A DNA stretch of 64,000 nucleotides, from contig CM070876.1 in assembly GCA_036365515.1 (NCBI GenBank), forward strand, positions 107,721,310 through 107,785,309. The letters are read 5' to 3'. Shown piece by piece: positions 32,089-43,348 of the stretch. Position numbers and translations under genes: made by a program. Each line of letters opens with the position of its first letter. Position 1 is the stretch's first letter. The notes beneath the pieces were generated by a model. That model worked only from the letters and a program-made list of their open reading frames with translations. It was not told where the DNA came from and did no database searches. The DNA is from Torymus aiolomorphi (Eukaryota > Arthropoda > Insecta > Hymenoptera > Torymidae).

Positions 32089-33327
32089 TTATAAGCACAT
32101 AAATTGACAATTATTTATTAGAGTGGTATATTCTTTTGGTAAACTATTAATTTCGAATTGTTTATTCATATATCTTGATTGTGTGTGTATGAATACAGCT
32201 TCCGAAAATAATCTTTTTCCTCTATTAATTTCTGTATCTAGAATTTTTACATTATTGAAATCTATTTTATGATTATTGTTTTTTGTGTGTAGATATAATG
32301 ATGAATTATCATCTTTCCTAGTGTATTTTTTAGAGTGTTCATTAATTCGTACATTTAAACGTCTACCTGTCTGGCCAACGTACGAAGCCTCACAATCTTC
32401 GCAATTAATTTTATAAACAACATTCGCTTTATCACAGATTTTAGTATTATCTTTACCTAATTTAATAATATTATTGAGTTTATTCTTGGTACTATATATG
32501 ATATTTGTATTGTGTTGTTTAAACAAAATATTCATGGATCTTTCTAATTCTTTAACATATGGAAGTGTAATAAACATTTTTTTATTTTTCTCATTGCATC
32601 GATTGTTATTACTATTTCTTAATTTATTTAGGCGTTTTTTTTATATGAAATTCTGATAATTCAGGTGGATAATTATTCTGTTTTAAAAGTTCCTTGATAA
32701 AATTTATATTTTTATTGTGAAAAGAGTTGTGTGATAATTTAAATGCTCGGTCAACTAAACTATAAATAATGGCAATTTTATTACAAAGAGGATGTTGAGA
32801 TAAATAATTTAAATATCTTCCGAAAAAAGTTTGTTTATGGTACCAATCTGTGATAATGCGTTGTTGATTATTGACAATAATTTTGATGTCAAGAAAACTA
32901 ATACAGTTATTAAGTGGTAGTTCAACAGTGAACTGTAAATTTTGGTCATAGGAATTAAACGTGTTTACAGTATGATCAATCGTGTCTTTTTGTATACATA
33001 AAATAATATCGTCAACGTAACGGAAATAAAACAAAGGTTTCGTATTAAGATTATTTAACGCTTGAATTTCCAAATCTTCCATGACAATGTCTGCCAAGAT
33101 GGGGCTAATGGGATTATCCATAGCTGAACCGAAAATTTGTTGGTAAAATTTTCCATTAAATTGAAAAAAATTATTGTTAAGTATGTATTTTATTATATGT
33201 AAAAACTCTGTGCAATTCATATTAATTTTATTATATATCTGTGTCCATCTTTTTTCTATTGCTTTATAAACTAAATAATCAGGAATATTGGTGAAAAGAC
33301 TTACTACATCAAGTAAGTCTCTTCGAA
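32089..33327 (-). pseudogene. Penelope-like RT plus GIY-YIG endonuclease, truncated and frameshifted
   Basis: The frame is open from the inverted-repeat junction (33327), upstream of the apparent Met at 33220. It shows the first RT catalytic block LLDVVSLFTNIPDYLVYKAI, then QQIFGSAMDNPISPILADIV (the usual MGxP is changed to MDNP) and the catalytic YFRYVDD. The RT frame runs to about 32624. A frameshift in the T-rich run near 32635 separates it from the second frame (32577-32089). That frame holds the GIY-YIG nuclease: VVYKINC, CEDCEASYVGQTGRRLNVR and NEHSKK. The N-terminus is lost and replaced by an inverted copy of the 3' region, as in PLE1. It is less intact than PLE1 and probably older. 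Confidence 0.88.
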
Positions 33328-33562
33328 CCCGCTGTGTCGCTTCGAAAATCGTCTATTGCATCCCCACCATTGTACGCGCTTCTTATACACACACATATAT
33401 GCGTAACATCTGTATAAATACGACGAAAAATCCGAATTGTAAGCAGTGACGAACGGATTACTTTCCGTAAAAGAATCTGACAATACGTTTTAAATGTAAG
33501 TTTTATTTATTAATGCGAAATTAAGTTATTGTGAATTGTAAAAAATAATTGTATAATTGTTG

Positions 33563-33613
33563 TATTTAGAACCTGAAGAGGGACGTAATAAAATGTCCGA
33601 AACGTTGTAAATA
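33563..33613 (+). ncRNA. Hammerhead-type ribozyme motif, PLE2 right copy
   Basis: The inverse of 31642-31693 in the other arm, with the same CTGAAGA / GGAC-GTCC / GAAA / GTT core. Confidence 0.7.
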
Positions 33614-33690
33614 ATTGTTTTACTTATAAAAAAAACACCTTGGTAGTACGGCCATTAGCTACAAATTCTATAAATATATTAAATTGTTAA

Positions 33691-34384
33691 TATTAAAATA
33701 TAAAAATATAAAAAATATTCCTAATAAAATGAATGTATAAAATACAAAATATGAAATTATTAATTCATTAATATATAATAAATTAATAATTCAAGATATT
33801 TACTATTCAATATGGAACTCCATCCCAGAAAGTATTTACTGCATTTAAATGAAGTTATGACATAATATATCACATTACACCTAGCTGTCAAATAATTTTC
33901 GCTCATGCTGTTTGTATGCGCATGGTCATTATTCAACATTATTTACAGTATAATAATAACTTCTAAAAATAGTTTTACTGTACAAAAGTAATAAATATGT
34001 TTAATATTTAATATTATAATATTGTAGTAGTGAAGAGATCTTCTATATTCCAGTTTTTGTTGTACTCATTTTCTGTATATGGCATATATTCTATAATTAC
34101 AATAAATTATATAATTACATATTTCTTTTCTATAAAAAAGTGTTATAAAACTGAATGTAGCATATTTACTTATTAATAGCTTATTACTCATAATGATATA
34201 TAAAATGCTTTCAAGCGTCTTACTCATAATTGGTTGTTGCAGCTATACAAGTACCTTTAACACATGCTGCATATTATTTACCATATAAATCTAACTACTG
34301 AAAAATATTTGTAATTTATAAAAATAATATATTCAGTTTTTTAAAGATTTTTTATAGAACTGTAATATATAATTATATACTTTA
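33691..34384. other. AT-rich intergenic DNA
   Basis: No frame, no repeat recognised. Confidence 0.5.
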
Positions 34385-34590
34385 GATACACATAGCTTCT
34401 TTCTGTAACCTTCAAACATCCTGAACAAAATTTTTTCATAAAGAGAATGTATTAAAAATACTTTTTGGACTTTACTAAAGAAATAGGCTCTGTCAAGTTT
34501 GTCTTCAACATAAAGTGAGAGATTGTTATTTAACTATCAAAGACAAAAATTTGTTTAATCAATTTGTAAAAATTCTAGGTAATTCTACTT
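34385..34590 (-). pseudogene. Fragment of the unknown conserved peptide, copy 2
   Basis: Nucleotide and peptide similarity to 30079-30290 (TCTGTAACCTTCAA, GATTGTTATT.AACTATCAAAG). The minus-strand translation shows KVQKVFLIHSLYEK and EGYRKKLC. It shows that the element at 29-31 kb and this stretch derive from a common larger repeat. Confidence 0.4.
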
Positions 34591-34717
34591 ACAATTTACA
34601 AACTTTTTCCCATTTAAAGGTTGCTAGTATCAGCGTAAACATAACACTAGAATAACAGAAACCCAACCAGCAGCTCAGGTTACCCGTTGCTCAACAACAA
34701 TTATAATCTATAATAAG

Positions 34718-34837
34718 CCCGGTTGAAATGGTCTGATAAAAACTAATACAAACTTGCAGATTCTGGTGAAAAAACTGCATAGGTTATTAGGTTTCTGCAC
34801 CCTTTTTATCTGGTTTTATCTGACCTTTTCAACCGGG
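34718..34837. mobile_element. Short MITE with CCCGGTTGAAA ends
   Basis: CCCGGTTGAAATGGTCTGAT at the left is matched inverted by ATCTGACCTTTTCAACCGGG at the right, about 120 bp in total. The target duplication is not clear. Confidence 0.7.
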
Positions 34838-34843
34838 AGAAAA

Positions 34844-35036
34844 TCAGGATACCCCAAGCACTGTAGTAGCAGCTGTAGCGACAGCTTGTGTCTTTTCTAG
34901 TAGAAGTCTGGCGAGTGACTTGTGCTTGACATCTGGAGGGACAGTCTGCACCGGGTTGTCCGAAACCTGCTGTATCTGATAGGCCTAGTTTCCTGGGAAG
35001 CCATTAACAACCACTGGTGACGAGAAGTTATCAAAT
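34844..35036 (-). pseudogene. Putative last exon of a minus-strand locus
   Basis: A TCTGTTTTCAG-type 3' splice site reads on the minus strand just above 35036. The following frame (starts FDNFSSPVVVNGFPGN) is open except for one TAG, and continues with LARLLLEKTQAVATAATTVL to a TGA at 34846. About 45 nt (CAACCYGGTGCARACTGYCC and neighbouring AGCACAA words) resemble 40112-40200 in the putative first exon, suggesting an old duplication. No product is recognised. It may be non-coding. Confidence 0.35.
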
Positions 35037-35557
35037 CTGAAAACAGAATTATCATTAGATATATTATATACATATTATTCTTACAATTCTAGTTTTTTAA
35101 AACTTAAATATACTTTTGTACTATACATACAAAAATGACAACAGTTGCAATAATAGATAACAAAATTTACAGCAGCAAAATCAAATTTAAAGTAAGAATA
35201 AGTAGAACTTTTAAAACACTATTTTTACTATTTCACATCCAAGTGTGTTTATAAAGCGTAGCAGGAAGATAAGCAAAAAAAAGTGGAAAATTAATTGCTT
35301 CCTGTAAGTATGTGGATGTGTTACTCTGCTAAACTATTAAAATTAAAAATATTAATTAAAATTAAATAATTAAATTAAATTAATAGTTTAATTAGCAAAT
35401 TAATTGAACTATAAATAGACATCCCAGAATACTCATTGGGCTAAAAAAAGAGTTTTAACATTGACGGTCCAACAGAGAGAAAGTGGACATACATAAACTC
35501 TGGGCAAATATTCTCCGGGAAAGCTGTCCGTTGCCTACATCAGTAGGCAGGTCTTAC

Positions 35558-35644
35558 CCACTGTGATATCTCCAAAATTATGCTACTTCATCGGTTTACG
35601 TGAAGCTCATGTTGCTGTTGATAATGTTGCTCCTGCTGCTGCTT
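35558..35644 (-). other. Putative internal exon, Gln-rich
   Basis: The minus strand reads GTGATTTCTTTCAG| then CAG-rich sequence translating to KQQQEQHYQQQHELHVNR and a stop. A GG|GTAAGAC donor closes the 87-nt exon. Confidence 0.35.
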
Positions 35645-35711
35645 CTGAAAGAAATCACAAAAGATCAGCATTGCATTAATAAAAAATTCATGTTGCTCCT
35701 GAGTATAAAAG

Positions 35712-38700
35712 CCACCTGTCAGATTTAGCAGACGTATTCGAAATCTATTTTAGTTAATATTTACTTTGAGGTGATATGGTTGTGTATTTAATCAAAAGTA
35801 GTATAAGAATTGTGGAAAGCGACTCCTGAAATGCATCTATAGCATCTCATGTATCTTTAAGCTGTCTTTATCTCGCTGCAAATAGGTGTAATTTTATAAA
35901 GAAATAAAATCACAGTATTAGAAAACAGACAAGTTATGACTCTTATACCAGAATCCAAATCAAAATTTCTTTCATTCAAAGTCAACCAAATTACAAGAAT
36001 GGAAGAACTGACATTAACTGACTGCAATAATTTTATTTCTTTTCTAAATTATAACCTACTTTCGGAAAGATAAAGTTAACTTAAAAATAGATCAGATGCC
36101 AGAGAGATGCATTATAGAAGCGGAGTTCCATCATTCTTATACTTACCCTTTTGAATTAAATATTATAACACATCACCTCAAAGTAAATATCAACCACATT
36201 CAATCACGAATGCAGTTGCTCAATCTGACAGGTAGTTTTTATATTGTAGGACCAGGATGAATTTTCTTTTCAAGTTTTAAATTTTAGCTCATATAATTAA
36301 ATAATTTTTCTCTCATAAAATCTGTGTAGGCCTTCTATAGCAGGCATGCTTGTAATATGATATTTAATATTTACTTTAAGCGAGCATGATTGAGTAATAA
36401 ATCTAGGAATGTGTCAGAATTATGAAAAGTTGATTATAACCTCTAAAAGTCAATTGCAGTAATTAATGGATAAGTCACCTCATTATTCAATAAACTACTA
36501 CAATCAGACTGATTTTTACAGATTAAAATGAATTTTTCATAATTTTTACATGTTTTAAATTAAATATTCGATGCCTTGTATTTTGTGAACATAGCTGTTA
36601 TAGCAGGTCTATAGATCTTTCGGACACACTCACACTACACAGAATTTCAGATTTCATGAGAGAAAAAATATTTAATTATATGGGCTAAAATTTAAAACTT
36701 GAAAAGAAAATTCATCCTGCTTCTACAATATCACCTGTCAGATTTAGCAGGTGTATTTGCCATTCAATATTATTGATATTTATTTGAGGTGATGGGTTTT
36801 AGTACTAATCCAAAAAAGTATAAGAATAATTGAAATCCACTCTAGTAATGTATCTCTGTCATCTCATGTATCTTTCTGCATCTTGAAAGCTGTATTCACC
36901 TTTCTGCAAGTAGGTATAACTTAATAAAAAAAAATGAAATTATGCAATTTTTTAGTTTTAGCTGAGACCCCGCTAGTGTATTTTCGAGAACTGTGAAACT
37001 GACAAATTTACATATTTTCATTTTTTTTATTAAATTATACCTACTTTCAGAAAGATAGTCAGCTTAGAAATACATCAGATGCCAGAGATGCGGAGAGATG
37101 CATTATAGAAGCGGAGTTCTATCATTCTTATACTTACTTTTCTGAATTAAATACTAACACACATCACCTCAAAGTAAATATCTGCGAAATCTGAGAGGTG
37201 ACTTTTATATTGTAGGAACAAGATGAATTTACTTTTCAAGTTATAAAATTTAGCCGATAAAAATTAAATAATTTTTCTGTCATAAAATCTGTGTAGTATG
37301 AGTGTGTCCGAAAGATCAATGGATGCAGAGGCCTGCTGTAGCAGGCATGCTTGTAATATTGTATTTAATATTTATTTTAAGCGAGCATGATTAATTAATA
37401 AATCTGGGAACGTGTCAGAATCATAAATAGTTGACTATAACCTCTAAAAGTCAATTAATTGCAGTAGTTAATGGATAAGCCACCTGATTTTTCAGTAATT
37501 ACTACAATCAAACAGTAAATATTCGATGCCTTGCATTTTGTGAACATATAGCTATTATACCAGGCCTATAGATCTATAGATCTTTCGAACACACTCACAC
37601 TACATATGATTTCAGATTTCATGAGAGAAAACATATTTCATTAAATGGGCTAAAACTTGAAAAGATGATTCATCCTACTTCTACAATATAAAAGTCACCT
37701 GTCAGCTTTAGCAGGTCTATTTGCCATTCCATGTTAATGATATTTACTTTGAGGTGATGTGTCTTAGTACTTAATCCAAAAGAGTATAAGAATGATATCC
37801 GCTCCAGTACTGTATCTCTGTCGTCTCATGTATCTATATGCATCATGAAAGCTACATTCACCTTTCTACAAATAGGTATAATGCATAAAAAAGTGATATT
37901 ATGCAATTCTTCAGTTTTAGCTGAGACACTGCTTATGTATTTTCTAGAACTGTAAAATGGAAAAATACATATTTTCATTTTTTTATTAAATTAAACCTAC
38001 TTTCAGAAAGATAAAATTAGTTTAAAAATAAATCAGATGCCAGACATGCATTATAGAAGTGGTGTTCCATCATTCTTATACTTACTCTTTTGAATTAAAT
38101 ACTAACACAGATCACCTCAAGTAAATATCTGTGAAACCTGACAGGTGGCTTTTATATTGTAGGAGTAGGATGAATTTACTTTCCAAGTTTTAAATTTTAG
38201 CCGATATAATTAATAATTTTTCTCTCATAAAATCTGTGTAGTATGAGTGTGTCCGAATGATCTATAGATACAGAGGCCTGGAGTAATAGACATGCTTGTG
38301 ATATTGTATTTAATATCTATTTTAAGCGAGCAAAATTAATTTATAAATCTTGGAACGTGTCAGAATCATGATAAGTTGACTATAACCTCTAAAAGTCAAT
38401 TAATTGTAGTAGGTAATGGATAAGCTACCTCATTATTCATGAATTACTACAATCGAACAGTAAATATTCGAGACCATGCCTTTTCTGAACATAGCTGTTA
38501 TAGCAGGCCTATAGATCTATAGATCATCCGAACACACTCACACTAATATGATTTCAGATTTCATGAGAGAAAACATATTTCGTTAAATGGGCTAAAATTT
38601 GAAAAGAAAATTCATCCTGCTCCTACAATATACAAGTCACCTGTCAGGTTTAGCAGGTGTATTTGCCATTCAATGTTATTTTTATTTACTTTTAGGTTAT

Positions 38701-39140
38701 GTGTCTTAGTACTTAATCCAAAAGAGTATAAGAATGATAGAAATCCGCTCCAGTAATGAATCTCTTTCATTTCATGTATCTTTCTGCATCTTGAAAGCTG
38801 TATTCACCTTTCTGCAAGTAGGTATAATGTAATAAAAAAAATATGATGACATTTTTCAGTTTTAGCTGAGAAACAGCTTGTGTATTTTTTAGAACTGTAA
38901 AACTGAAAAATTATATATTTTAATTTTTTTATTAAATTATACCTACTTTCAGAGACATAAAGCCAATTCTAAAAATACATCAGATGCCAGAGATGCATTA
39001 TAGAAGCGGAGTTCCATCATTCTTATATTTACTCTTTTGAATTAAATACTAAATCACATCACCTCAAAATAAATATTAACCAAATTAATGAATGACGAAT
39101 ACACCTGCTAAATCTGACAGGTGGATTTTATATTGTTGCT
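35712..39140. repeat. Tandem array of ~0.95-kb units, each made of two palindromes
   Basis: Unit landmarks (CACCTGTCAGATTTAGCAGG) recur at about 35712, 36731, 37692 and 38637, i.e. periods of roughly 1019, 961 and 945 bp, with about 3.6 units. Each unit has a first hairpin with arms of about 200-230 bp (from CACCTGTCAG... to ...CTGACAGGTG, with TTTGAGGTGATGTG / CACATCACCTCAAA inside). A second hairpin follows (AGGATGAATTTACTTTTCAAG / CTTGAAAAGAAAATTCATCC, with AGTGTGTCCGAAAGATC / GATC.TTCGAACACACT). The whole array is thus many inverted repeats in series. It lies between putative exons 35558-35644 and 39233-39368. Transcription would give long double-stranded hairpin RNA. Confidence 0.85.
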
Positions 39141-39232
39141 GCTTTATATGGAAAAGAAAATGAAAACCCTGTATGAAGAGAAAGAAGCTAGAGTAACCGT
39201 CGAAAACTGTAGATTATTAAAATAATACTTAC

Positions 39233-39368
39233 TTAAGGAAGAGACCACAACTAGATCATAAAAGGGCTTGACCAACATCGATAGCCGTGTAGTAGAGATC
39301 TAGAAGGTCATAGTGACTGGCAGAAAAGAGACGTGCAGCATCTCCAATGCAGCTTTCTCATAGCACAA
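39233..39368 (-). other. Putative internal exon
   Basis: The minus strand has a strong acceptor, TTCCTTTCTTTCTAG, and a consensus-like donor GTAAGTATT at 39232. The 136-nt exon has no frame open throughout, though one reads LCYEKAALEMLHVSFLPVT before a stop. The clean splice sites are the main evidence. Confidence 0.4.
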
Positions 39369-39399
39369 CTAGAAAGAAAGGAATATGAGACAACAGTAA

Positions 39400-40088
39400 A
39401 ATGGCATAAAATGTGAATGCACTGGTTTCACCTATTTTACCTAATTTACTCATGTAAACATATAAAAAATCTGCTGTCATTAGTGTAAACCCACCAAACT
39501 ATATCTCGACTATAATATAACAATAACTTTTACATAATTGGAGTGGCTTACTTTAATTCTTGTATTATAATAGGTTAAATACTAAACTATGTCAGCTCCA
39601 AGTAATTATTAAATGAAATGCATTAAACGAATATGTTTACTAGATCTGACAGGCGTCTTGTATATTTTAGAAGCAACATGATCTTCTCTTGTTCACACCT
39701 GAAATCCATTATACCGTGAATGTGTCTGTAAGATCTAGCAAGCATATTTAGAATATGCAGAGGGCATGGTTGAGTAAAGAATCTGTGGGAGCATGCAATA
39801 ATTATCTAAACCCACTGCCATAACCACCAAAAATCAGTTCTATTGTATAATCACAAATAGAAAAAAATATCATTGGACAAGAAAATTTTCTTTTCTATCA
39901 TTTTGCAATAAAAATTTCTTTTCTATGAATAAAATCAATTTACAGAAAAGAAAGAACTGACAATGAACTGACTAAGAATTTCATGAGAAAAAATTCAAAA
40001 GAAATTAAAACCACCTATCAGATATAGCAGAATGATGGCTTTTATTATGCATTACTTTTATATTGTTAGAAACAGATTAAATACTCAC
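39400..40088 (-). other. Putative first intron
   Basis: AT-rich, with degenerate CTGACAGG.GTCTT words from the palindromic array but no full unit. Confidence 0.35.
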
Positions 40089-40495
40089 CATCATTATTTA
40101 ACCATTAAATATCATCTTCTGGCCTGCATAGCACTGATATAAGACAAAATATTCTCTGCTTCTACTGCAGCTTCTGTGTCTGCGAAAACTTTTTGTGCGT
40201 GATAGCTATTGGGGCAGTTTGCACCAGGTTGTCTTGTCATATCATTATATTTATACCACTGAATGCTGAGAAGGCCCTGGTTGCATTTATTCCATATGCA
40301 GTACTGATATCTTCTCATCCTGCATGACGTCCTATGTGACGACATGTGGTACTGCTGTTCCTGTTCATAGCAGGGCTCTTGCGGAAGCAATGACATAGCT
40401 AGAGGCTCTTGGAGCAATGCAGAGATATATGCTCTCCACTTTTTGAGGAGACGAGAAGACCTCTTGTTTCCTGTCCACATAATTTCAGTGTTCAC
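40089..40495 (-). CDS. Putative first coding exon, 127-residue frame, product unknown
   Basis: An ATG-initiated minus-strand frame (40495 to stop at 40112) followed 20 nt later by the donor GATG|GTGAGTAT (40088). The translation is Gln/Met/Tyr-rich: RSSRLLKKWRAYISALLQEP, EPCYEQEQQYHMSSHR, then RQPGANCPNSYHAQKVFAD and an Ala/Glu-rich end. Upstream is a GC-rich stretch with TATAAA at 40982-40987, so the transcript would start near 40955. It could equally be a long non-coding RNA. No domain is recognised. Confidence 0.35.
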
Positions 40496-41250
40496 TCCCT
40501 GGCATCATTTCACTACTGCTGCTGCTGTTGGAGCAAGAACCGGAGGTTACGGCCGAAGCTTTAGATCCTTGCCATGGCCTCACAACAGCTCCGGCGTCGG
40601 CGACGACATCGTTCTCCCGAGCTTCACTAGCTGCCTCTCCTCCTGTTCTCGTGACTCTGTGCGGGATGTGTGTATACGCGCTTCCTAATCTATTATCTTG
40701 GCGACGTCTGGTCTCTCCTCGCGCACGTCTACACGTTTCTTCTTTCCCGACCTCTCGGCGGGGATCTCTCTCACGAATCTTCTTTGGGAGAAGAGTCTCG
40801 TGCTCGCGCTCCACGAACCGCCTGAACGTGCTTGCCAGCGACCAGCACCGAGCACCGAAGCATGACGACAATAGAGCTGCGTATGCGCTTGGGCCTTGGG
40901 CGTACACGCACACGGCACACCACACAATAAAAAAACAACGAGGATGCAGCGATGTCGATCTCGCCAGCACTAAATACTGCATTTATAAGCCCATTACACT
41001 AGTCTGACTAGTCACGACTCACGAGTCACTAAGTCACTAGGTCACTAGGTCACAACATGACGGACGCGACGCGGTGGTCGGCTAGGACAGCGACGCCGGC
41101 GGCCCGCAGCCGTGAGGCGCCGCGGACGGCTAGTCGTCATTGCGCCATCTCGAGTCATTTACGAGAACTATACAACGTAAACCAATATAAGGCTTCAAAA
41201 GAGGTTGCTACGACTTACTTTGCACCGTGCACAACCATTTTACGTTAGTG
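40496..41250 (-). other. GC-rich CpG-containing upstream region
   Basis: GC content rises sharply. Overlapping open frames on both strands (40485-40982 minus, 40528-41007 plus) look like by-products of GC-rich DNA. The minus frame begins with a hydrophobic stretch, but its ATG sits right after the TATA box. Positions 41005-41060 hold repeated GTCACTAG/A words. This is probably promoter and 5' UTR. Confidence 0.4.
40982..40987 (-). promoter_or_regulatory. TATA box candidate
   Basis: TATAAA on the minus strand at the boundary of the GC-rich region, about 490 nt upstream of the 127-residue frame. Confidence 0.35.
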
Positions 41251-41705
41251 GTGAGTAGTTTTGCCAACCTCACAACTTATTGTCGAAAGTTTATTTATGG
41301 AAAAAAATAAAATAATACTTTTTGGCGATTTTTAAAAAAAGAATTCTTTCAGGCGCTCGCAAATGCTGCGGCGAGCATGTGTGTAAAATTTCAGACAGAT
41401 CCGATGTATATTGGAGCTTATATCCACTTTTTAGATAAAAAATTTCACTAGAAAGTGGATAAGTCGATGATAGTTATCATTTCAGTTCTGAAACTTTGAC
41501 ACAATCATCATCAAAGAATTCCCGAGCGTCTGAAAGAGCGTTTTTGTCATAAAAATTATTGTTAATTGAATTATTATTTAATATATAGTATGTGACCGAC
41601 ATATCGGTAACGTAGGGATTTACACTTGAGTATCACATGGCCTTAAATTTGGAAAAATAAGTAGAAGTTATGATACATGTTAATATTGAGTATGTTGTCG
41701 ATATT
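41251..41705. other. Intergenic DNA
   Basis: Contains the inverted copy (near 41630) of the TAAGGCCATGTGATACTC word also found at 25314. Imperfect inverted words around AAAGTGGATA near 41430-41460. Confidence 0.4.
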
Positions 41706-42101
41706 CTAAATCAAAAATGTCGTATTATTATTTGTTACTATTTGCTTGTTTTTCATAATTAAATAAGATATTATTTTGTTTATTTTAATAGCGTTGGAAA
41801 TTCTGGTATGCTGATCCTTTTCAAATTTATTTATATTTGGTTCTTTAATTGGCCATGTTTTGTCTTCTTTTTTTAAATCTTTCTTGGTAGTAAATTTGTT
41901 GTAGTAATTATTAGATTTTAATTTTAATCTTGTATTCACTGCAAATTCCTTTAAATATTTTTTTATATTAAATAACCATTTTACTTTACTGACATTTTTA
42001 TTAGATGTTACTCTGGTAGGATAACTTGTTAGGGTTCGTAAGATAGGAGAGGGACGAATAAGGTTAGGAGTCACCTGTGTGCAATGGTGACTGTAGTGCA
42101 T
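41706..42101 (-). CDS. Lys/Asn-rich open frame, unknown
   Basis: An ATG-initiated 131-residue minus-strand frame in AT-rich DNA. The first 30 residues are Pro/Ser/Thr-rich (MHYSHHCTQVTPNLIRPSPI). The rest is basic (SKVKWLFNIKKYLKEFAVN, KFTTKKDLKKEDKTWPIKEP). There are no domains, splice sites or neighbours to support it. It is long for AT-rich random sequence, so I list it cautiously. Confidence 0.25.
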   Translation of the reverse strand: MHYSHHCTQVTPNLIRPSPILRTLTSYPTRVTSNKNVSKVKWLFNIKKYLKEFAVNTRLKLKSNNYYNKFTTKKDLKKEDKTWPIKEPNINKFEKDQHTRISNAIKINKIISYLIMKNKQIVTNNNTTFLI

Positions 42102-42840
42102 GTGACCTCGCTTGTGCTGATGATCTCGATACTGCTCAGACTGCTGCAGTTGTCCTCAGGTGTAGATTAAATATGCTTTGCATTATATTAACAAGATATT
42201 TAAACTTAATATTTAAATTTAATATGAATAGCAAACGATCATAATAGCAAATTAATAAGCACTGCGTGAATAAGTAGAAAAAAAAACTAAATTACAAAAT
42301 GTTAGCAAATTTCTTTGATTAAAGTTAATTAATAAATCTAGAAGAATCAATAACTGTATAAGGTGCGAAAAAACAATTAGTATTCACATATGATAACCAA
42401 TTTAATTTTAAATATAATTAATGTTTTAAATATCTGGTGATCACAAAATAATAACATGAAGTTATCGTATTTTTCAAATAGGTCAGATATAAATCTCGAC
42501 AAAATTTCAAATATTTGATAATTATTGTGAAAATGTTAGGAGATAGGAAATGGTGGTGAAAAACGTCCAGGTATAATAATGATAATAATAATAATAATAT
42601 ATGCGAAATTGTGATTTATTAAGTGTCCTTACTTGGGTCATAATGTAAGTGTGAATACAATATTTTATAATACAAAGTGGGATGACCTATAACGGAGACT
42701 GAATATAAAAAAAAAATTTCTCGCGGAGTTATTCCACTAGTTATATATCAAGTATATTATTTTGTAAGTATTAATTTCACTTGGAAAAGAATTAGCGTGA
42801 GATATTAAATAAACAAATGAAAAGCAAAAGGTTTCTAAAT
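42102..42840. other. AT-rich intergenic DNA
   Basis: A short ATA microsatellite near 42574-42600. Nothing else was recognised. Confidence 0.5.
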
Positions 42841-43330
42841 AAGCTCTAATTTCTATGCGGCCGTGTATTTAGTCCGAGCCAAAAATGTAAGAGGACGAAA
42901 AAGATGAATTTCGAAATTCGAATGCTACTTAAGATAAATGCAATACACGTCGCGGGTGACCTCTCAAGATCCTCGAGTAATGTGTATATACTGTCATAAC
43001 GCAGAGGCAACCTGGCCCTCTTGTGCGGGATGACCTTGCGGTCACGTCCGCCGAGTCCGGGGGGGTAGGCTACGCCGTCCCGTGTTTTGCGCGTTCCGAT
43101 TGATTTGATTGATTTATGTCGAGTTGGGCAAACCAACTAGACTTGACCCGCTTCCTCCCGAGGGATTAATCGCAGGCCTATATTTTGGCTAAGTACCTTT
43201 TCTCTTTTGCGAAGAGGGAACTCTGGATGCTGATGGTTACTGCCGATGCTTCTTCGTCCACGTGGTTGAAGGCAAATCAGGCTCAAGGAAACGAATGGTG
43301 ACATGAGCACGGACTGAGAGTGCCGCTCTG
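42841..43330 (-). mobile_element. LTR-type repeat, copy 2
   Basis: The reverse complement of 42990-43200 matches 15160-15345 in order (GGATTAATCCCTCGGGA, GTTGGTTTGCCCAACTCG, GGGACGGCGTAGCCTACC, GACCGCAAGGTCA). The decayed gag-like region on the same strand lies immediately upstream, so this would be the 3' end of that element. Confidence 0.5.
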
Positions 43331-43348
43331 CCGGGAGCGCGCCTCTAT

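Larger units (their letters stand above)
31531..33690 (-). mobile_element. Penelope-like element PLE2, with inverted pLTRs and TSD
   Basis: A 14-bp direct repeat TATTAAATTGTTAA lies at 31531-31544 and 33677-33690 (probable target-site duplication). The inverted arms are 31583-31929 and 33327-33672 (about 346 bp, only a couple of differences seen). A one-sided extension (31545-31582, 38 bp) lies between the left TSD and left arm, matching the arrangement of PLE1. The architecture is the same but the sequence is quite different, so this is a separate family. Confidence 0.88.

Noticed and set aside
40485..40982. 165-residue minus-strand frame with a hydrophobic start resembling a signal peptide
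   Set aside because: Its ATG directly follows the TATA box and it overlaps a similar-length frame on the other strand in GC-rich DNA. Better explained as promoter/5' UTR.
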